Origin: Plecoglossus altivelis
Lineage: Eukaryota > Chordata > Actinopteri > Osmeriformes > Plecoglossidae
Reading direction: 5' to 3'
Length of the DNA: 64,000 bases
Assembly: GCA_036571765.1 (NCBI GenBank)
Contig: BROE01000001.1
Span: forward strand, 6,878,818 to 6,942,817
The number at the start of each line of letters is the position of its first letter. Position 1 is the first letter of the stretch. The notes beneath the pieces were generated by a model. The model searched no databases, was not told the DNA's origin, and saw nothing but the letters and a program-made list of their open reading frames with translations. Positions 23,985 to 34,091 of the stretch are shown here, in pieces. The translations under genes were made by a program, and so were the position numbers.

Positions 23985-24047
23985 TGACTGATGCAGGGGG
24001 ACGCAAGCTTATCTATGGGAAAGGCACAAGATTACATGTTGAATCCA
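23985..24047 (+). other. TRAJ: J-alpha segment, altered motif YGKG
   Basis: Nonamer AGATTTTGT (23957-23965), 12-bp spacer, TACTGTG (23978-23984). Frame: TDAGGRKLIYGKGTRLHVES; donor GTAAG. The motif Phe is Tyr. Confidence 0.8.
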
Positions 24048-24339
24048 GTAAGTTGAATATGATAATAATATGCACATTTCATTTTTTTTGTCTAAATAGC
24101 TTGCTTTCGGTTACAAATTATAAAAAGGGTTGAAAATAAAAGGTATTTGTTGAGGGCCAATGTGTAGTATGACTGCATCTGGAAAATAGAATATATATTT
24201 AAAAATGGATGCTGGACGAAAACAGTAAGTAGTAATTTAAATCATGTTTAACTAATTTAAGGCGTGTTAAACTGGTTAATAGGTTACATTGCGTCTTTTG
24301 ACTTGATTGTAGCTTGAGCCTGTCACACTAGATATTGTG

Positions 24340-24398
24340 AGATCACACATGGCATCAGAAGATGCAGACCGACACAAAGTTAACAGTTGAAAATAGTC
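24340..24398 (+). pseudogene. TRAJ: Weak J-alpha relic
   Basis: ATTGTG is followed by a stretch ending MQTDTKLTVEN, recalling the ...FGTGTKLTVE end of a J. It has no FGXG and no good donor. Confidence 0.3.
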
Positions 24399-24666
24399 TA
24401 TTTTATTTAGTGATATACAGTATATCAGTAGGTGTATGGAGAGAAATGTTTTCTCATGTTCAAAAAGTTAAATTTATGTCCTATTCTTTCCTTTCAACTT
24501 GCATTGATTGCACATGTATGCTTTCAAAATAATTAAATAATAGTTACATAGGGGCTTTTTGCCTTCATACATCATCACTAAAAGTCCTTTTGCAATATCT
24601 AAATAGGATTAACGGTCATCAGATTGAAGTTGTAATGCAGTTTATGTAGTGCAGATTCATGTTGTG

Positions 24667-24732
24667 TGACTACTGGGTCTGGCATAAACAAGTTAATCTT
24701 TGGCAAAGGCATACAATTATATGTTGAACCAA
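24667..24732 (+). other. TRAJ: J-alpha segment, TGTTGTG-type RSS
   Basis: Nonamer AGTTTATGT (24639-24647), 12-bp spacer, TGTTGTG (24660-24666). Frame contains GSGINKLIFGKGIQLYVEP; donor GTAAG. FGKGI replaces the usual FGXGT. Confidence 0.84.
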
Positions 24733-25053
24733 GTAAGTACAATTTTGGTTTACTAGAATGAATGGTCCATTTTGATCATACTGGTCAGTTGATTTGAAAG
24801 GTTTTTTGGCTGCAGAGCAAAATAAGCGTTATTTGCAAAAGGATTTACTAAAAATGCCTCCATGGTCAAGATTGTTTGTAGTGATACTTAAGTTAAGAAA
24901 CCCTTAAGTTATGTGGGAATTTCAGTTTTAAATTGAAACTTAGTTCAGTAAATATTGTCTGTGTGCTCAAAAGATTATATATGAAAACAAACCAAGCAAT
25001 ACAAATGTCCTCAGAGTGGCCAATGAGTTATTGTCAAAGTATCCAACACAGTG

Positions 25054-25107
25054 TGACATACAACAAAATCATTTTTGGTCAAGGAATACAATTAACCATT
25101 AACTCAA
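25054..25107 (+). other. TRAJ: J-alpha segment
   Basis: 12-RSS: AGTTATTGT (25026-25034), 12-bp spacer, CACAGTG (25047-25053). Frame: TYNKIIFGQGIQLTINS; donor GTAAG. Confidence 0.85.
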
Positions 25108-25243
25108 GTAAGTTTGAATTCTATTTAATATCTTATCATATTTTTGTCACACGATCAAGTTCAAAACATATACTTCTTATATCATGTACCATGGTATATG
25201 GTATTTGTACCACACAGTTTTTGTTCAGGCCTGATGCTTTGTG

Positions 25244-25309
25244 TGACTACATCAGCTGGAGGCTGGAAACTTATATTTGGTGATGGGACAAAACTAGTTG
25301 TAAATGCCA
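25244..25309 (+). other. TRAJ: J-alpha segment
   Basis: 12-RSS: AGTTTTTGT (25216-25224), 12-bp spacer, CTTTGTG (25237-25243). Frame contains SAGGWKLIFGDGTKLVVNA; donor GTAAG. Confidence 0.88.
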
Positions 25310-25640
25310 GTAAGTAAAATATTTATGCAGCATCATGGTTAAGACTTATGCACCTTTCATGGATATTTAATTGTTTACAAAAATGCACAAATTATCTGAT
25401 CTTCTGTATACATAGAAAACTAGTCATCTTACGTGTACAATGACATTATTGAATGAGATCTAACAATATTTTAATTCTGCTGTAGGCATTTTCTGTATCT
25501 TTAGTTAATGACTTTCTCTTTGCATTTGTCACACATTACATTATTATTACAGATGTAGTGTATTCTTACATCCTCCAATCATTGAAAACCGTAGACACCA
25601 GGAGCACAGAATCATTCATGTAGCAAAAATTATCACTGTG

Positions 25641-25703
25641 TGACTACTGGATCAATTTACAAGATTATCTTTTCAAAGGGTACATCTCTGTATGTGGAAT
25701 CCA
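25641..25703 (+). other. TRAJ: J-alpha segment, altered motif FSKG
   Basis: Heptamer CACTGTG (25634-25640), nonamer poor. Frame: TTGSIYKIIFSKGTSLYVES; donor GTAAG. First motif Gly is Ser. Confidence 0.75.
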
Positions 25704-25904
25704 GTAAGTTTCAACCCATTTTCAGTGACTGAAGACTTGGCTTTATCTATGCATTTACGCATGTTGACATTCTTAATAGTAAAAAAGCTTTTATTGAAGC
25801 GATACATATTAAGTGCTTTACTAATGCATGGAGTGCATGAACGCTTGTTCAGAGGTAATCAGTGCTCAACTATGTAAGTATTTGTTAAGGTAGCAAACAC
25901 TGTG

Positions 25905-25961
25905 TGACGTATGGTAACAAGATTATATTTGGGCAAGGAACAGAACTAACCGTTGACTCAA
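25905..25961 (+). other. TRAJ: J-alpha segment
   Basis: 12-RSS: AGTATTTGT (25877-25885), 12-bp spacer, CACTGTG (25898-25904). Frame: TYGNKIIFGQGTELTVDS; donor GTAAG. Confidence 0.88.
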
Positions 25962-26310
25962 GTAAGTAAATACTAAATCCATGATTAGACCCGAGATCCA
26001 CTATGTTTAATATTAACATCACCAGTCAAATAATATGTTCAGATATGCTAGTTGTTACATGAATTATCTAGAAACTAGAAGACAAAAACAGAAACAATAA
26101 AAATCAAGGTCCTGTTGAACCCGATGACTTTCTTGTTCAGCAAGATAGGGACATGCAATGACTTACTTATGAGGTGTTGTGAGGTATCTCTTTGTAATGA
26201 TAAAAAACTTTATCAACCAAAAAGTCTGGTCATGTAATACAATATATGGATATGCAAAAATCTTCTCTTTATTGCAGGCAGAGGTTTATGTTAGAAAGGA
26301 TGATGTTGTG

Positions 26311-26370
26311 TGACTGGCAATGGTCTTAAAATCGTCTTTGCAACTGGCACAAAGTTGAAAGTAGATCAAA
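26311..26370 (+). other. TRAJ: J-alpha segment, altered motif FATG
   Basis: Nonamer GGTTTATGT, 12-bp spacer, TGTTGTG (26304-26310). Frame: TGNGLKIVFATGTKLKVDQ; donor GTAAG. First motif Gly is Ala. Confidence 0.77.
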
Positions 26371-26529
26371 GTAAGTTCATCTATTTAAACATAGACAAAA
26401 TGAAATTGAACATTTCTACAAATTTAGATTTGAAGAAATAATATATTATACACAAGTGTGTTACTTTTAAAGTACCTTTTGCATTTACAGACAAGTGTTT
26501 AAGTTATTGAAAAGGTACCCATCACAGTG

Positions 26530-26586
26530 TGTCTACTTCAGTAAAAGTTTTGTTTGGACGTGGAACCAAGTTAATAGTCAGTTCAA
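26530..26586 (+). other. TRAJ: J-alpha segment
   Basis: 12-RSS: AGTTATTGA (26502-26510), 12-bp spacer, CACAGTG (26523-26529). Frame: STSVKVLFGRGTKLIVSS; donor GTAAG. Confidence 0.87.
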
Positions 26587-26761
26587 GTAAGTGTAAAGAA
26601 TAAGTTCCATAGACAACAAAATATCAAACATAATAGTATATAATAAGTATAATATAATAATTGTGGTAAAAAATATGTTTTAAACCCTGGTGGCTATTTA
26701 ATGTTTCAAAATTGTATCTTTATTAGAGAATGAGGTTTATGTAGGACATGATGTTGATGTG

Positions 26762-26824
26762 TGACTGGCAGTGGACTCAACAAAATCCTTTTTGGAACTG
26801 GCATCAAGTTGATAGTACACCCAA
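26762..26824 (+). other. TRAJ: J-alpha segment, TGATGTG-type RSS
   Basis: Nonamer GGTTTATGT, 12-bp spacer, TGATGTG (26755-26761). Frame: TGSGLNKILFGTGIKLIVHP; donor GTAAG. Confidence 0.85.
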
Positions 26825-27094
26825 GTAAGTCAGTTTTAATGTGAATGAACACCAATGTATGGAAGATAATAGTAATATATAGTAATATGCTACTTGTAGC
26901 CAGTAAAGTACCAATTGTTGTAGTACCGAGTGAAACTAAAACATAAATTTAAATAATAATAATAATAATAATGATAATCTGATATAAATATAGAGTCATC
27001 TCAAAACTATTGCAAACCCATTAACTCCATTAATGTATTACCTGCAGTAAATAACTGTTGAATAGTTGTTTTTGCTGAGACAAATTTCATTGTG

Positions 27095-27154
27095 TGAATG
27101 TTGGAGGAGGAAAGCTCATCTTCGGCCATGGCACATCGCTATTTGTGGGATCAA
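27095..27154 (+). other. TRAJ: J-alpha segment
   Basis: 12-RSS: TGTTTTTGC (27067-27075), 12-bp spacer, CATTGTG (27088-27094). Frame: NVGGGKLIFGHGTSLFVGS; donor GTAAG. Confidence 0.88.
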
Positions 27155-27448
27155 GTAAGAAACCAAATTATGATAGAAGACTTTTTCAATAACTAAAATG
27201 TAAAAAAACAACTAAAATGAACAGCTATTTATAATACATTTCAGTTAATTTGCTTCCCATATATACGTTTATCATAAATGGTTATAGGTGATAACTAATT
27301 TACTAGTAAACGTATGCAGGTTGGTAGAAAGTTGATGGATCTCGGTGGTCTTTAGCATTGGACAAAGTCGAATGATTGCTGAAGTTAGGACATCTCCAGT
27401 TCCTAAACCAATGTAATATTTTAGGTGGGACAATCTTTGTCTTATGCT

Positions 27449-27497
27449 GATATGAAAAATCTAATATTTGAAAGTAGAACAACTTTATATGTTGGGC
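27449..27497 (+). pseudogene. TRAJ: J-alpha relic
   Basis: One frame reads NLIFESRTTLYVG, the outline of FGSGTTLYV with both motif glycines changed. No heptamer and no donor. Confidence 0.4.
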
Positions 27498-27757
27498 AAG
27501 ACTTAAGCATTTGAAGATAGTGTCGAAGAAAGATGACAACAATCATCAGAATCATCTTAAGTAATCACAGTAAAATTATCCTTGAAGTAAATGAACCATA
27601 GCATGTAAGAAACTAAATAGTGGAATAATCTATAGAATTTAAAATAGGCAATTCAATTACCAGCAATGCAAAGTAAGATACTTGAATAATGTAACAATTA
27701 AAAATGGTTACTACTATCTGCAACCAATTTGTTTTTGGCAATGAACCAAGCACAGTG

Positions 27758-27820
27758 TGACTGCCTCAGGACAGAGGAAAATAATCTTTGGAACAGGCAC
27801 TAAATTGGTCATTGAAATCA
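27758..27820 (+). other. TRAJ: J-alpha segment
   Basis: 12-RSS: TGTTTTTGG (27730-27738), 12-bp spacer, CACAGTG (27751-27757). Frame: TASGQRKIIFGTGTKLVIEI; donor GTAAG. Confidence 0.88.
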
Positions 27821-28305
27821 GTAAGTAATCTTTGTCTTTGACTATCAATCTGTATATCTACATTTTATACAGACGTGCTATTTTCATCCAATTATTCAAC
27901 TTAAATATATGAAAAACAGCCCCGATGCGAGCTGTAGTTTCGATGATTGTACATTTCCACTGTAATTACAATTCAATCTGTAATTTGTTGTTTATAATAT
28001 AAAAGTCAACAATTTATTACATTTCTCACGATAGTTTGGTTACCTTCTTAATACTGTAGTAGCAAACTGATTGGAGTGTTTAACAAGATAATAACTAAAT
28101 TAGTAATAAAGCCATATGATGCATTTTAAATCAAAATAATTTCTGGTAGATCTTTTGGTAAATATATTAAACGTGAATAAGACTGTACATTACCATACAG
28201 TATTGTGTTGTAACTCAAATTATGATGTCTTGATAACTTTGGTAAGTGGTCCCTGTAGTGTTACTAGGATGCAACATTGTTTGTGTTGGACCTTAAATCA
28301 CTGTG

Positions 28306-28365
28306 TGAATGACGGGACATGGAAAATACTTTTTGGAAAAGGAACTAAATTGTCTGTGCAATCTA
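28306..28365 (+). other. TRAJ: J-alpha segment
   Basis: Nonamer TGTTTGTGT (28278-28286), 12-bp spacer, CACTGTG (28299-28305). Frame: NDGTWKILFGKGTKLSVQS; donor GTAAA is weaker than its neighbours'. Confidence 0.84.
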
Positions 28366-28464
28366 GTAAATCATCCTTTCATCACGATGGACTGATATAA
28401 ATATAATATTTTACTAATACTCAACATTGAGTAAAAGGTTATAGGTCAGGCATTTCCTGTTGTG

Positions 28465-28524
28465 TGTCTACTGGAACACAAAAAATACTTTTTGGTACTG
28501 GAACCAAACTGATCATTCAGACAA
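28465..28524 (+). other. TRAJ: J-alpha segment, TGTTGTG-type RSS
   Basis: Heptamer TGTTGTG (28458-28464), nonamer GGTTATAGG. Frame: STGTQKILFGTGTKLIIQT; donor GTAAG. Confidence 0.84.
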
Positions 28525-28780
28525 GTAAGATTTTGAATTGTTTATTATAATAACCAATAATTATGCCTCAACAATTTTAAAGAAAAGGTGAGCATGAAAT
28601 ATATTGTATGTGTATTGGACATTGACCCAAAGAAACAAAACATGAAATATCTTAGAATAATATTGGTAATTAACTACTTAATTGCTGAAACTAACCAGTT
28701 ATGATTTTGTTGAAGTAGTCATACAGTAGAGTAAACAAGCCAAAATTGTTATAGCACTTGATAACCACAACAACACTGTG

Positions 28781-28836
28781 AGTTATGGGGAAAACGTGCT
28801 TGTATTTGGACATGGCACAAATGTCAGTATATTCCA
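28781..28836 (+). other. TRAJ: J-alpha segment, poor splice donor
   Basis: Heptamer CACTGTG (28774-28780), nonamer weak. Frame: SYGENVLVFGHGTNVSIF. It ends at GTATAT, a poor donor, so splicing to TRAC is doubtful. Confidence 0.65.
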
Positions 28837-29364
28837 GTATATATTGTGTGACTTGGCTGGCTACCAAACAAAATGAAACACAAAAGCCAAATTGATAATA
28901 TTAATATAGCCCATGTGTTTGCTCCGGCTATACATTACAGAATATGGAAACTTGTACCAGTTACATGTACAATATTCTATTAATACTTGATATATTTCTG
29001 TTAAATAACATTATTCAGCAACTGTAGACACGCAACAAAGCTATCTAATGGAAACCTGTTTGCTATGCAATCGTACAGTGTAAGAAGTATTGTTACAATG
29101 TCCAAACTTAATGATAAAGCCTTATCCTTATAAACAGTGTCTATTCATAAACGTGACACTTAACAAAATAGAAGTACTAGTTCTACTTTGTAATACTATG
29201 TCAGAATTATACTAAAACACTTTACTGAAAAGCGTGACTTAAATTCAGTTAAATTTGGTCACACTTCAACACCCAGTTGAGGCACCAATTTATTGTTAAT
29301 CAACAATGTAATTGTAAACATTCACTTCGTGTACAAAGTTAATGTTCAGCACTTAAACAATGTG

Positions 29365-29424
29365 TGAATATCAACAACAGGAAAATTATTTTTGCTGCAG
29401 GGACAAAACTAACAATTGAAACAA
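29365..29424 (+). other. TRAJ: J-alpha segment, altered motif FAAG
   Basis: Nonamer AGTTAATGT (29337-29345), 12-bp spacer, CAATGTG (29358-29364). Frame: NINNRKIIFAAGTKLTIET; donor GTGAG. First motif Gly is Ala. Confidence 0.77.
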
Positions 29425-29686
29425 GTGAGTATATTTCTATTGAATTAAATACCAACTTTCACAAATACAAATTTGTGTAACTTTTAAGTACAAGGTGGTT
29501 TGTTAAGTCCCGAAATTTAAGAAAATCTCCAGATTCTAACATTAACAAATTAGATGAACATCATGGATAATGTGAATTTCGTGCCACATTGAAATCACTA
29601 ATATAAGTATGTATTGCTTGAGTTAATGTATTGAATTGTAGTATGAAGAAAGTGAATGAGTTTTTGGTAAGGTATCAGTGAATGTG

Positions 29687-29743
29687 TGAATACTGGATAC
29701 AAAATCATATTTGGAATGGGAACTAAATTATATGTCCAATCAT
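29687..29743 (+). other. TRAJ: J-alpha segment
   Basis: 12-RSS: AGTTTTTGG (29659-29667), 12-bp spacer, GAATGTG (29680-29686). Frame: NTGYKIIFGMGTKLYVQS; donor GTAAG. Confidence 0.86.
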
Positions 29744-30176
29744 GTAAGTAAACCTCCATATGTATCCACCATTATTATCCTTATATTAACAGATAAATGT
29801 ACATTTTCCACATTACAAGTATCTCTAAAATTAATTTAAAGAAAAAAACTAATAATCTTTTAAGGATTTTAAGAAGAAAGATTATTTATCAACAAATAAT
29901 TTATTACAAAACACACAGACTGATGTCTTATGTAGTTCGGACTAGGTTTTCATTATCAATTTAATCTTGAAAGTTGAATATAACCAATACTGTGGAATTA
30001 CGATCATCAATGTACATGAATAACAATAATGTAGCCAGTGTGACCTATTAAGGTAAAATGTATACTACTTTAACATGTAAAAACATGACATTCAAAATGT
30101 AAAACCAACTAAATCAGTTAGATTAACACTTTCAAATGCACTCACTAAAGTTATTGCCAAGTACGTATACACTGTG

Positions 30177-30236
30177 TGAATGCTAACAACTGGAAAATCA
30201 TATTTGGGGCAGGAACCAAACTTACTGTCAAGACAA
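30177..30236 (+). other. TRAJ: J-alpha segment
   Basis: 12-RSS: AGTTATTGC (30149-30157), 12-bp spacer, CACTGTG (30170-30176). Frame: NANNWKIIFGAGTKLTVKT; donor GTAAG. Confidence 0.89.
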
Positions 30237-30752
30237 GTAAGTCGATTTTTAAACTTTATTTTGTTAAATCCAAACAACAAACCACTGATATGTTTTAACT
30301 CTTAAAAATCTGAAGGTTTGTTATCTACTAAGGTGGATGAATATATCATATTCTTCACTATTTTCCTGTATGCAATTTATATGCCACAATTTAAAATACC
30401 TACATAAATTACCCATTGTAACACATGGCCATGTAAGTTTCTCAAAACATAATTTGTAAAGTATTGTTGACTGATACATTTAAATTAAATCCATGGTGGT
30501 TTTTACAATTATTTGTACATTAAATGTAGACATTCAACCAAAACGGCGGTTTTGAGCCATCAGGCTGAAAAAAATGTATATGGCCACCTTTTAATATAGT
30601 TGATAAAACCACACACTGTAATGTATACAATTCTGGCTAAGAGGGACAAACTCCTCAACCCTTTGGCCTCACTGGTCCAGGTCTTCAAATAACTACAAGG
30701 TCCTACTGAGTTACAAAAGTATAGGGTTTATGTATTGCACATAGATGTTGTG

Positions 30753-30812
30753 TGACTACTGGATATGATAAGATATACTTTGGAAAAGGCACAACACTGA
30801 TCATTAATTCAA
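30753..30812 (+). other. TRAJ: J-alpha segment, TGTTGTG-type RSS
   Basis: Nonamer GGTTTATGT (30725-30733), 12-bp spacer, TGTTGTG (30746-30752). Frame: TTGYDKIYFGKGTTLIINS; donor GTGAG. Confidence 0.86.
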
Positions 30813-31421
30813 GTGAGTATCTCTTACATTCTGAGATTCATATCCTTGAATAGAATTTGGAATTAACAGCATTTCAATACTCTTTTCACAAATTATTTGC
30901 ATTTATTGCTTTGCAAATATGTCAGTAATCAACAACCTTAAAATGAACACCTACAAACATTGCAGTTACAACAGAAAAAACAACTTTTCAATTGTCATAC
31001 TGCATAATCCACACATGAATGCACTGATTTTATATTTAAGAAATTATTTTCATCAAACTTTACAGACGTGAATTTTAAGCTTCGTAGGATCTCTGAACAT
31101 CAAAACAAATGGCTCATATGCACTATATTATAAATTGATTGATCTGAGAATGCTACTTATAGCATTTGTGAGAAAATATTTAGATTTGTTGACAGCTACA
31201 GTATCTAGAAGTGAATGGTAGGAATTCTATCTGTGAGACAAGTGTCTTAAACACATTGTGATAATACCTAGTTGACGGTTAACTCTAATAGTCAGTATCA
31301 TGACATAATAAAAATTCAAATATTACAACAGACAAATTGACAATTCAATACATTTCAGGACTGTAGGAATTTTTAAGGCATTTTGCACTACCTGGATTTT
31401 GCCACTGGACTTATTGTTGTG

Positions 31422-31478
31422 TGAATAACAACTTCAAATTTTTGGGGGAATCTGGCATAAAAGTAGTTGTCCAACTAA
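31422..31478 (+). pseudogene. TRAJ: J-alpha segment with disrupted motif
   Basis: Nonamer GGATTTTGC (31394-31402), 12-bp spacer, TGTTGTG (31415-31421). Frame: NNNFKFLGESGIKVVVQL. The motif is broken into F-LGESG, so there is no FGXG in register. The donor GTAAG is intact. Confidence 0.65.
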
Positions 31479-32043
31479 GTAAGTACTACATGATATTCCT
31501 AAACTTCCGTATATGTTTGTGCGCAATGTTTTACAGTGTAACATTTGCAGATTAAAAACTATTAAATGACTAGGATTACACTACAAGAGGTTGGTTTGTT
31601 GACAGATGGGGTGCAAACATAACAATCCAAACAAAGACTTTCAATAATGTACAGCCATGTATGACACGCAAAATAAGGATTCATTTCACCCTGAGGCAAC
31701 TGTGTCAGGATGGCAAATTCTTATACTTTTAAACATTGAATCTCAAATTTTAAAGTATAAATCAAGAGTTAGAGTTAGCAATTTATCTTAACTGCGTTTT
31801 ACTGTTTATAAAATGGCAGTTGATAAAGGTGTTAGTGTTAGGAATGAGTCATGTCATGACAAAGGATTAGAATTAGTGTTAAATTTAGATATAGTTGAAC
31901 GCAATGAAGTGCTACTTAGGAATGTGTGTTGACATGGAAGATGTTGAAACTGAGCCAAAAAGGGTGTTGTTTTTAAACACAAAATATACAATTGTCTGTA
32001 AACCAAAACCAGTTGGTTATTGTGCAACACACATTGCATTGTG

Positions 32044-32106
32044 TGACACTATCAGGAACTAACAAACGTGTATTTGGTGCTGGTACCAAGTTAAATATTC
32101 AAACAA
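32044..32106 (+). other. TRAJ: J-alpha segment
   Basis: Heptamer CATTGTG (32037-32043), nonamer GTTATTGTG at 12 bp or GGTTATTGT at 13 bp. Frame: TLSGTNKRVFGAGTKLNIQT; donor GTGAG. Confidence 0.86.
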
Positions 32107-32572
32107 GTGAGTAACCATCTTTTCCTATATCAAATAATCAAATACACCACATTGTGGACATTTCTGTATAGATATTATCTATTTGTATCAACCCTGCTAT
32201 ATGTAGTAAAATTAAACCTAAAACATGAATTGTAGGATATTCTCTTAGGCTTAGTTGGATAAGACAAGTTATGTATGTCATAATAATCCTTTAATATGCA
32301 ATTTTTGGATGCCCTAGTATCTCAATGTGTAGGGCAAGTATCATATAGACTGAGGCCCTAACGCAGTGGCCTGGCTACAATTTAAATTTATTTTCTCTGT
32401 CCAATAGATTAATTTGCACACTGTATACAGAGATATTACAAAAGTACAAAGATAATATGAGGACAGGTAAATCTTACTTGTTCGAGCAAGTATAGTTGTA
32501 TCTGGTAACACATAATACTAAATATGAACCTACTGGTGACAAGGTGTTTTTGCAACCAGACATATAGTTGTG

Positions 32573-32626
32573 TGAATAACATCAAAATCATATTTGGATC
32601 TGGAATACAAGTTATTGTCCTGCAGA
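32573..32626 (+). other. TRAJ: J-alpha segment
   Basis: 12-RSS: TGTTTTTGC (32545-32553), 12-bp spacer, AGTTGTG (32566-32572). Frame: NNIKIIFGSGIQVIVLQ; donor GTAAG. It is the intact J closest to TRAC, about 1.5 kb away. Confidence 0.86.
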
Positions 32627-32798
32627 GTAAGTAACAATAAACACATTTTTTATGTGACTATTTTAAACTAACTACACACACTTTAAAACATTAAAAACAC
32701 ACTAAGATAAAACCTTTTGTCTTATAAATGTGAACACGTTTCACGTACAAGTATTTATAATTATAATTCCATAGCGAATACAATGTTTTGTGGTTGTG

Positions 32799-32855
32799 AT
32801 AGTAACTACAACAAACTTACTATTGAAAATGGAACAGAAATTGTTATTCTTTCAA
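32799..32855 (+). pseudogene. TRAJ: Degenerate J-alpha segment
   Basis: Heptamer-like GGTTGTG (32792-32798). Frame: SNYNKLTIENGTEIVILS; the motif Phe and first Gly are Ile and Glu. Donor GTACG. Confidence 0.5.
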
Positions 32856-33010
32856 GTACGTAAAATCGCCAGTCTCTGGCTATGTACTCTTTAATATACT
32901 TTGCTCTTCATTGCAACAATGCAGCCCACATCCGTTTGCATCATTAAATGTGCCTGAAATATCATAGTTCTACCATTGCAATAACTTTGCTATCATTTGT
33001 GTAATTCCAT

Positions 33011-33350
33011 TCAAGTTGTTTTCAAGTTCAAGTTCAAGTTGTGCTTTATTGTCATTCCGCTACATGCGGGTGCATACAGTGGAACGAAATGTCGTGCCTC
33101 ACAGAGCCACGGTGCTACATAAGTACAGACATTCAACAGTACAGTCTAACAACAAACAATTTAAAATAAATATAAAATGTTTCCTATACATAAACTAAAC
33201 AGGATACAAACTATACAAACTGTATGAATACTTACCGATGTGCATGTGCATAGAGTATTGTACATGTGCGAAGAATAGATACATATTATTACAGAGTCTT
33301 TAGTGCAGTTTGTGTACACACGGCAGTGTGTATGAAAAGTGCAGTGGGTG
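33011..33350. repeat. Dispersed repeat fragment
   Basis: Begins with a short TTCAAG reiteration, then a stretch (CTTTATTGTCATTCCGCTAC, and GGAACGAAATGTCGTGCCTC further on) that I recognise as a common dispersed element in fish genomes. Class and exact ends are uncertain. It lies between the last J-alpha and TRAC. Confidence 0.5.
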
Positions 33351-33393
33351 AGTGACTAGTGCCAGTTTTCTGATAGTCTTTATGAAGGTGCTT

Positions 33394-33445
33394 AACCATT
33401 GTGTGTCTGACCAGGGAAAATACTGTTTGTACTAAGTTGATGTGT
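33394..33445 (+). pseudogene. TRAJ: Possible J-alpha relic
   Basis: CCATTGTG followed by TGTCTGACCAGGGAAAATACTG and GTACTAAGTTG recalls a J start and an ...TKL end, without FGXG or a donor. Confidence 0.3.
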
Positions 33446-34091
33446 GTACAAATACAGTCAAATAACTTATTTACACCTGGAATCAGTATGACAAATGTTG
33501 TTCTTCTGTTGTGCTGTCCATTACTCCATAATTATACATGCAAAGGTACTAAAGATGTAAACGCTAACTATTGTAAGCAAGCCTTCAATGCAATGCAAAA
33601 GGTGCAGGTTGGAGACATCCTGGGCCTCTTAACATAAATTTAAAAGGTTTTTGTCATTTGGTCCTATTTTTTATTCGAATCCCTAAGCCTACAGAAGACA
33701 CTTGGCCTTTTGCTAGACTTTCATTGCAAAATGTTTGTCGCTTCGTATCCATTTGCATGCCAAGTCAGAAGACCTTTGCTGTCCAGTGTGACCCTGTGGT
33801 GTACGATGCGCATGGCAAGAAACAACATTACAATATAAAAGCGTTCTAAATAAAATTTACAATTGTTTGACTAACCATGAAACCTGAACTACAAACACAG
33901 GCTGGATGCCTAACCCAAACCTTAATCACATACATTTAATTCCTAAGTTTAACCAAATATTAAGCGAACCAAAAGTGAAAAAGGTATAGCAGAATATCGC
34001 AACAGCTCGGTTTAAAAATTCACTCATTGGGGTCTGGTTGTTTTAATTGCACTGGCTTACATTTATGAACTTTTTATGTGTGTTTGAACAG

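Noticed and set aside
24150..24230. Possible J relic before GTAAGT at 24224
   Set aside because: Only a TGTGTAG start and a donor-like GTAAGT; the interval has stops in the relevant frame and no FGXG outline.
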